Source: Topomyia yanbarensis (Eukaryota; Arthropoda; Insecta; Diptera; Culicidae). Taken from it: DNA of 64,000 nt. This document shows, piece by piece, positions 58,740 through 64,000 of the stretch. Made by a program: the position numbers and the translations under genes. Position 1 is the first letter of the stretch, and every line of letters starts with the position of its first letter. Where the stretch lies: contig NC_080671.1 of the NCBI RefSeq assembly GCF_030247195.1, positions 300,587,934 through 300,651,933 on the forward strand, written 5' to 3'. The notes beneath the pieces are model-generated. The model saw only the letters and a program-made list of their open reading frames with translations, was not told the DNA's origin and did not search any database.

Positions 58740-58994
58740 CTCGAGTAGTTTTTCAAATGGACGTAAGTAACATTGAGAGCCTCTCTTTGTTTACTTTCTC
58801 TTTCGTTTATTACGACGTCATTACAACACTTTGTACTAATTTTCCAGTACATATCGAAAGCCGACGGTTTTTACTACAATATTATGCAAAGAGTAGAGTA
58901 GTAAATGTTGAAATGGCCGAGTAATGAACAGAAGAGAAAGACCTCAAAGAGAATCTCTCATTGTTACTTACGTCCATTTGAAAAAGTACTCGAG
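58740..58994. mobile_element. 255-bp MITE, copy 1, inserted in pol
   Basis: Inverted repeats of about 40 bp begin CTCGAGTAGTTTTTCAAATG (CTCGAGTACTTTTTC on the other side). The 4-bp duplication AAAT lies at 58736-58739 and 58995-58998. It differs from the copy at 62340-62594 by one base. Non-coding. Confidence 0.93.
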
Positions 58995-59032
58995 AAATAA
59001 CTTGCTGCAGGAAAACATCCTTCGACGTTTCT

Positions 59033-59677
59033 TTAGCTACCTACTGGAAATTCCTGGCTGAAGTTAATATTGTTTATTGTCCCATGATCAAGTGTCCTGG
59101 GAACGTCGTGACTCAAAGGGAATCGCGAACAAAAGTCAGCGTTCCCCATCTTAGTAGATGGTTGGTATTGTATATCAAAATCGTATACCGAAACCTCTAA
59201 GATAAATCTCTGCAACCGTGTAACAAAAATCGCATGCTTACCAGTTTTCCCAAAAATTCCCACCAAAGGCTTATGATCGGTGAATACTGTGAACCTTTGT
59301 CCATATAAATACTTGTGAAATTTTTTTATTGTGCAAACCAACGCCAAAGCCTCTAAATGTAAAATGGGATACGATTTCTGAGCTGAGTTGAGTGAAAATG
59401 AAGTAAACGAAATTGGCTTCTCGACTCCGTCAATTACATGAGCTATCACTCCGCCCAAACCATAGCTTGAGGCATCAGAAACCACCACAATAGGTTTCTG
59501 TGGGTCATAATATTCAAGCAAATCTGCCTTCATCAAGGCATTTTTACTCTTTTGAAAAGCCTCGTCACAATTGGAATCCCAAACAAATTTCACATTGTTC
59601 TTTAACAAGTTATACAGATTATACAGTTTGGAAGATAAACGAGGGATAAACTTGCTGTAGTAGTTTATTAAACCCAA
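59033..59677 (-). CDS. Mag-like pol fragment: RT connection and RNase H
   Basis: A 214-codon frame reads GLINYYSKFIPRLSSKLYNL, which normally follows the RT thumb, then RNase H (VVSDASSYGLGGVIAHV, LEALALVCTIKKFHKYLYGQ, FTDHKPL). RNase H removes the RNA strand during reverse transcription. The frame is displaced from RT by a one-base loss near 59760 and is separated from integrase by the MITE. Confidence 0.85.
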   Translation of the reverse strand: MGLINYYSKFIPRLSSKLYNLYNLLKNNVKFVWDSNCDEAFQKSKNALMKADLLEYYDPQKPIVVVSDASSYGLGGVIAHVIDGVEKPISFTSFSLNSAQKSYPILHLEALALVCTIKKFHKYLYGQRFTVFTDHKPLVGIFGKTGKHAIFVTRLQRFILEVSVYDFDIQYQPSTKMGNADFCSRFPLSHDVPRTLDHGTINNINFSQEFPVGS

Positions 59678-59685
59678 GAAAGACT

Positions 59686-61080
59686 TCAGCTCAGCAACGT
59701 TTTTGGGAACCGGAGCATCGCGAACTGTTGCAATTTTGTCGGGACATGGAAGGAGGCCTTTTCTGTAATAATATGACCTAAGTACGGTAAATTAGATACG
59801 AAAAACTTGCATTTACTCCAGTTGACTTTGATGTTGGCATTTGCCAATCGTTCTAAAACTTTGAATAATTTCTTTCGGCAGTCTTCAATATTTTTCCCAG
59901 CAATCAAAACATCATCGAGGTAAACGAAAATGCAATCATCCAAACCCGCTAAAACTTGCTCCATTACTTGCTGGAAGATCGCAGCACTAGAGGAAGCCCC
60001 TTGAGGAAGTCTATTGTAAGTAAATAGTCCTTTAACTGTGTTAATAACAACGAATTTTCTGGAATTTTCCGATAATGATAGTTGCGTATATGCTCCCTCT
60101 AAGTCTAAAGAACAGAAGACTTTACATCCTGCTAGATTCGCAAATAAATCTTGTGCTAAGGGCAACGGATACGTGTTTGGAATGATCAATTTGTTGATTG
60201 AAACCTTGCAATCAATGACTAACCGAATTTCTTTGTTTTTCTTTACAACCACAACAACTAGAGAAGCATATTCACTCGTTTTAATTGGAGTTATTACCTT
60301 TTCTCTTTCTAGCTTTTCTAAGTGTGCAATCACCTGATCCTTCAATCTATAAGGGACATTGTATGCTTTTTTGAAAATGGGTTTGTCCTCTTTCAGTACC
60401 AAATCAGCTTCAAACCCAGCTATTGGCGTAGAAAAATCTTTTTCAAACACCTTTGCAAACTTTACCTTGATTTCCGAAACCATTGCTTCAGTATTAATTG
60501 GCATATTTATGCTATTGACACCTGACCAGTTTGCAAAGAATTCCCTCCATTGTGGATAGAAGACATCCAACCATTTTCTCCCAAAAAGAGGAATAAAATC
60601 CATATTCGAATCCAAAACAATCAATTTCAACATTTTCATAATTCTTCCAAGCATGACTTGCACCTTAACCATGCCCTTAATACCCAATTTAGACCCATTG
60701 ATCACAACTAAATTCTTAGTACAAACACTCAACGGTTTACTCAAAAGTTTTTTATAAACACCATAGCTCATAACAGTGACGGCTGAGCCACAATCGATTT
60801 CCATCTTCACGGTTTTGTTTTCGATTGTCACCTTAATATAACATGGCTCACTAATTTTATTTAAAAACGTCACATTCATGCAGTCATAGTCACCTGAGTC
60901 GCTGTCGGAATCGTCGCTGTCGTCGTGTCTTGCTCTCATCCTGTTCAATAATTCCGATAACATCTTATCGCTGCTCGGACCCGGCTTGGACTCTTCCACC
61001 ATGTTGACGGCGTCCTCTTCAAATTTTTCAATTTGAAGCATCTCTTCCGCACATGTCCATGTTTGCCACAATAATCGCAA
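59686..61080 (-). CDS. Mag-like pol fragment: protease and reverse transcriptase
   Basis: A 464-codon frame overlaps the end of gag by 136 bp in the -1 frame. It has an acidic linker, then a protease-like segment MEIDCGSAVTVM (about residue 95; the usual motif is D(T/S)G, here DCG), and reverse transcriptase with LDLEGAYTQLSLS, LPQGASSSAAIFQQ and FVYLDDVLIA. After YLGHIITEK the frame is lost by a one-base deletion in an A-run at 59759-59762 and ends at 59686. It should not make active pol in this copy. Confidence 0.87.
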   Translation of the reverse strand: MRLLWQTWTCAEEMLQIEKFEEDAVNMVEESKPGPSSDKMLSELLNRMRARHDDSDDSDSDSGDYDCMNVTFLNKISEPCYIKVTIENKTVKMEIDCGSAVTVMSYGVYKKLLSKPLSVCTKNLVVINGSKLGIKGMVKVQVMLGRIMKMLKLIVLDSNMDFIPLFGRKWLDVFYPQWREFFANWSGVNSINMPINTEAMVSEIKVKFAKVFEKDFSTPIAGFEADLVLKEDKPIFKKAYNVPYRLKDQVIAHLEKLEREKVITPIKTSEYASLVVVVVKKNKEIRLVIDCKVSINKLIIPNTYPLPLAQDLFANLAGCKVFCSLDLEGAYTQLSLSENSRKFVVINTVKGLFTYNRLPQGASSSAAIFQQVMEQVLAGLDDCIFVYLDDVLIAGKNIEDCRKKLFKVLERLANANIKVNWSKCKFFVSNLPYLGHIITEKASFHVPTKLQQFAMLRFPKTLLS

Positions 61081-61832
61081 ACTAAATCCGTGTTTTGGTT
61101 CTGCTCCCTACGCCTCCAAGCACCAGGACGAAAGCTGAAAACCCTGCCATCACTGCGGTTCCTGCTTCTACTGCTACTACGACTCCGATCTCTGTTATTA
61201 TAAGAGCCCCTTTGCTCGTATTGACCCCTCCCGGATGGTCTTGAACCTAATCTGGTTTTAACGGAACCGCGAATGGAAGCAACCTGGCCAGAATGGCCTG
61301 ACTCATTTAACAACTTCGATCTATTTGCTGCCATCTCCCAGGTGTACATAATTTTTTCTGCTGAAGCCATCGTCAGATTATCCTCAGTCAACAACTTCTT
61401 CTGCAAATCTTTATCGTAAACCCCCATAATGTATCGGTCACGAATGGGCAATTCCTTAAAATCGCCGAAGCGGCACTCCTGTGCCAAAAGCTTCAAGGCC
61501 AGGATAAAATCTTCCATACTCTCATTAGGGTGCTGCACCCTGCTATGAAATTTAAATCGCTGTATGGAGTCCGACTCCGACTCCGACTTGTCGTATCTTT
61601 CCTTGAGCTTCTTGACGATTTCGTCATAAGTCAAGGTTTGAAGATCGACACCTGGATACAGGAGTTTCAACTCATCAAACACCTGCTGCCCACTGAGATA
61701 AATCAGCTGGGCTTTTTTATCTTCAGCCTTCACTTTACTAACTTGAAAATAAAATTCCAAACGTTCTACCCAATTCCCAAAGGAAGTACCATATACATAT
61801 GGGTCAACTGATGCTATTACATTTGAGGCCAT
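60945..61832 (-). CDS. Mag-like gag
   Basis: A 295-codon intact frame. The capsid-like region covers residues 15-170 (FGNWVERLEFYFQVSKVKAE, SIQRFKFHSRVQHPNESMED, YIMGVYDKDLQKKLL), followed by an Arg/Ser-rich linker and one zinc knuckle, CDYCGKHGHVRKRC. This is typical of small single-knuckle gypsy Gags that form the particle shell. The candidate slippery heptamer AAATTTG (minus strand, 61020-61026), shortly after the knuckle, could allow -1 entry into pol. Confidence 0.87.
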   Translation of the reverse strand: MASNVIASVDPYVYGTSFGNWVERLEFYFQVSKVKAEDKKAQLIYLSGQQVFDELKLLYPGVDLQTLTYDEIVKKLKERYDKSESESDSIQRFKFHSRVQHPNESMEDFILALKLLAQECRFGDFKELPIRDRYIMGVYDKDLQKKLLTEDNLTMASAEKIMYTWEMAANRSKLLNESGHSGQVASIRGSVKTRLGSRPSGRGQYEQRGSYNNRDRSRSSSRSRNRSDGRVFSFRPGAWRRREQNQNTDLVCDYCGKHGHVRKRCFKLKNLKRTPSTWWKSPSRVRAAIRCYRNY

Positions 61833-62283
61833 TGCTTTATATTGTTAAAAAAATGGAATAGAAATCACAGAAATAAAACACAGGAATTAAAAAAAATGCC
61901 CTTTGTCACTTACGGAAATGCACAATGTAGTAAATTTAAAAAAAAATAATGCTCGCTTACCGCACTGCCGGTCTTGAGTCTCACCCTTCTCAGTTTGCTT
62001 ACTGCAGTCACGAGAAACTAATCCCCGCTCTCGAAAGCTTCGCCGCACTTGTGTTTTATGCTCCGGCTATCTCTATCACCAGTTGATAGCACGGTAAAAG
62101 CTCACCTTTCGATATCGTTACCGTACCGGGCACTCACTACAACCAGCGAAAGTATATAAGCGGTAAACCAGCAGCTCGATGTGATAACTTCAATGCACCA
62201 GGACGAATCCACCTTTGCGGAACTCCCTTTTTTTTACACACTTCACTTTTTATAATGCACACGCGCCACGGAAAATCACAAAA

Positions 62284-62299
62284 TTTTCTCTCGTCGCCA
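62284..62299 (-). other. Primer-binding site candidate, Mag-like element
   Basis: TGGCGACGAG begins 2 bases inside the 5' LTR boundary on the minus strand. The position fits a tRNA primer site; the tRNA was not identified. Confidence 0.5.
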
Positions 62300-62301
62300 G
62301 T

Positions 62302-62742
62302 TATTAAGTTCGCAGGGAAAGCGTTCGGAAATAATAATTCTCGAGTACTTTTTCAAATGGACGTAAGTAACATTGAGAGCCTCTCTTTGTTTACTTTCTC
62401 TTTCGTTTATTACGACGTCATTACAACACTTTGTACTAATTTTCCAGTACATATCGAAAGCCGACGGTTTTTACTACAATATTATGCAAAGAGTAGAGTA
62501 GTAAATGTTGAAATGGCCGAGTAATGAACAGAAGAGAAAGACCTCAAAGAGAATCTCTCATTGTTACTTACGTCCATTTGAAAAAGTACTCGAGAATTAA
62601 CGGACTGTTCTGTAGAGTCGCGAAACTTGAACTGACACTGCCAGCAGCTTTATTCGAACTCTGACTTTTCAGAGTATTTGGTTCTCTCTCATTCTCACTC
62701 TATATCTCTCGAATGGGTTCGGACGATTAACGGGTCATAACA
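62302..62742 (-). repeat. 5' LTR of the Mag-like element, interrupted by a MITE
   Basis: The LTR sequence is split at 62339/62599 by a 255-bp MITE plus its 4-bp duplication. With these removed it is 182 bp and matches 57066-57249. Confidence 0.9.
62340..62594. mobile_element. 255-bp MITE, copy 2, inserted in the 5' LTR
   Basis: The ends CTCGAGTACTTTTTCAAATG are inverted, with duplication AATT at 62336-62339 and 62595-62598. The empty site is preserved in the other LTR (AATAATTAACGG at about 57109), which proves the boundaries and the 4-bp duplication. Confidence 0.96.
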
Positions 62743-62747
62743 AATAT

Positions 62748-63168
62748 GTAGCTATTATTTTCATTCTTTAAACATGTCAGATCGAAAATGCTCTGAGATT
62801 ATCTTCAGATTCTGTGATTTCTGTCCCAACATACTTTAAACTTCTTCATCAGATCCAATGACCGACAAATTTGCACCTATTAAATACATCTGATCAGATT
62901 TGATAAATCGAGACATTTAATTTAGTAACACCCAACTACGTGTAAGAAAATATGAAACAATTTCGAACATTTTTTGTCTTGAGAACATCGGTAGGAATAC
63001 ATTTCGATTTTCGTCCTATTTTGTTCTTTTCTGTTTAAGTACGATTTAAATGTGATATCGTTTAGGTGTGTATACTACGTGATGTATTTGGTTATGCGTA
63101 ATAATCACTTTACTCGGTCCACTCTCGATAACACGGGGCAATTTTTATGATTTCAAATCGAACAATTT
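62748..63168. other. Intergenic sequence
   Basis: No gene or repeat was recognised. Confidence 0.4.
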
Positions 63169-63170
63169 GC

Positions 63171-63560
63171 CTTCCTCATATAGAAAGGTTATGCAATCGC
63201 TCCAAATATTGACTTTTTGACCTAGGCCCGGATAGCCGAGTCTTATATACCATTAAACTTAGTTCGACAAGATCGGAAAATGTTTGTGTTTGTATGTGTC
63301 TATGTGACAAATAATATTGCCTCTGCTTTCCGAGAGATGGCTGGACCGATTTGGCACAAACTTACTCTTGAATGAAAGGTACAATCTTCTCATCGCCTGC
63401 TATCGATTTCGGTTCGATCGGGATTCCAGTTCCGGAGTTACGGAGGTACCACTATCATACCATTATCACCATTATCACACTATCAAAATGATGCAAAATT
63501 TATTAAAATGGGTGCAAATTAAAATACTTAAATTATGTAGAAGTACAAAGTGTACTAAAA
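63171..63560. repeat. Dispersed composite repeat, copy 3
   Basis: It contains CCTCATATAGAAAGGTTATG, ACCATTAAACTTAGTTCGAC, a TGTTTGTATGTG stretch, GGCTGGACCGATTTGGCAC and CCAGTTCCGGAGTTACG in the same order as copies 1 and 2. Confidence 0.7.
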
Positions 63561-64000
63561 ATGTAACAGACATTTCCACAATTATATTTAACATCACCAG
63601 CCAATTTGAAGACATGAGAAAGGCACAATTCACCACTAGGTGGACTAAAACAGGTTTTGCTCTTGTAAATACAGTCAAAATTTTTGGCACATATTTTAGT
63701 TGTTCACTTTTGTTATTGTATTAATTTATGAATAATTCGTCAGTTTGAGATTACAGAACTGAAAGTTATGGATTTACATGCGTACTTTGATACATTCAAT
63801 GAATTGTTATAACATTTAACGCATAGAAAAAATCCCCAAACAAGTAATGTTGAAAAAATCCTACTTATTTCGTCACAAAATACAAACATACATACATATA
63901 TACAGGCCAGTTGATGCCCGTTACGAGTGGTATTTTTTCTTGTAGTACTTTTCACTATCTTTCTCGTCGAATCGAAATGTCTTCCACATATTTCCACATC
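63561..64000. other. AT-rich sequence to the window end
   Basis: No supported gene. The short frames at 63475-63724 overlap the repeat edge and have no recognised domain. Confidence 0.4.

Larger units (their letters stand above)
57066..62742 (-). mobile_element. Ty3/gypsy LTR retrotransposon, Mag-like, disrupted
   Basis: LTRs of 184 bp (57066-57249) and, after removing a MITE, 182 bp (62302-62742) begin TGTTATGAC on the minus strand. The 5-bp duplication AATAT flanks them (57061-57065 and 62743-62747). The internal order on the minus strand is gag, protease, RT, RNase H, integrase. It is damaged by a one-base frameshift near 59760 and by two MITE insertions, one in pol and one in the 5' LTR. 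The Mag assignment is from overall protein style. Confidence 0.9.

Noticed and set aside
58733..58924. Identical 63-codon frames in the two 255-bp MITEs
   Set aside because: The frame is duplicated because the MITE is duplicated. It reads into the terminal repeat and has no domain.

Overview
The window is eukaryotic: AT-rich, intron-bearing and packed with transposable elements. Its two recognisable host genes have insect-type architecture, and the repeat content suggests a dipteran, most likely a mosquito. That assignment is inference from gene families and repeat style, not from a marker gene. No rRNA, tRNA or CRISPR was seen. A 500-N assembly gap lies at 22071-22570.

Host genes, both on the + strand. 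(1) The 5' part of a cytospin-A/SPECC1L-like gene occupies four phase-0 coding exons (5743-6276, 6721-6867, 6925-7101, 14410-14511). The last visible exon is followed by a good donor, but the remaining coiled coil and the CH domain expected of the family are not in the window. (2) A complete two-exon sanpodo gene (34485-35967 and 36224-36438, 565 aa) has the N-terminal YTNPAF motif and four C-terminal membrane spans. Sanpodo is a Notch regulator in asymmetric division. Either it is nested in a very long cytospin intron, or the two genes are neighbours only because of the assembly.

Retroelements. A nearly intact Ty3/gypsy LTR retrotransposon of Osvaldo/Ulysses style lies at 44137-53648. Its 1039-bp LTRs show one difference, it has a tRNA-Lys-like primer site and 4-bp target duplications, and it carries a textbook GGGAAAC frameshift site with a foldable pseudoknot. 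Its gag is broken by a 32-bp tandem duplication. A second Ty3/gypsy element of Mag style lies on the minus strand at 57066-62742, with LTRs of about 183 bp and 5-bp target duplications; it was hit twice by the same 255-bp MITE. A decayed Jockey-type LINE (7733-10725, minus) sits in cytospin intron 3. An ORF1-only LINE derivative with a perfect 13-bp target duplication lies at 28130-29326.

DNA elements. There are many MITE or foldback elements whose terminal inverted repeats and target duplications can be read directly: 700-1660, 1827-2485, 4362-4762, 4914-5299, 8503-9272, 23939-26146, 31087-31480, 32198-33533, 36608-37248, the piggyBac remnant 38109-39806, and the array-ended foldback 53888-55497. 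Three long (TA)n tracts (14665-15042, 16336-16653, 19446-19670) and a 33-bp minisatellite complete the picture. The genes do not form a pathway; the window is a gene-poor, repeat-rich region around two developmental or cytoskeletal genes.
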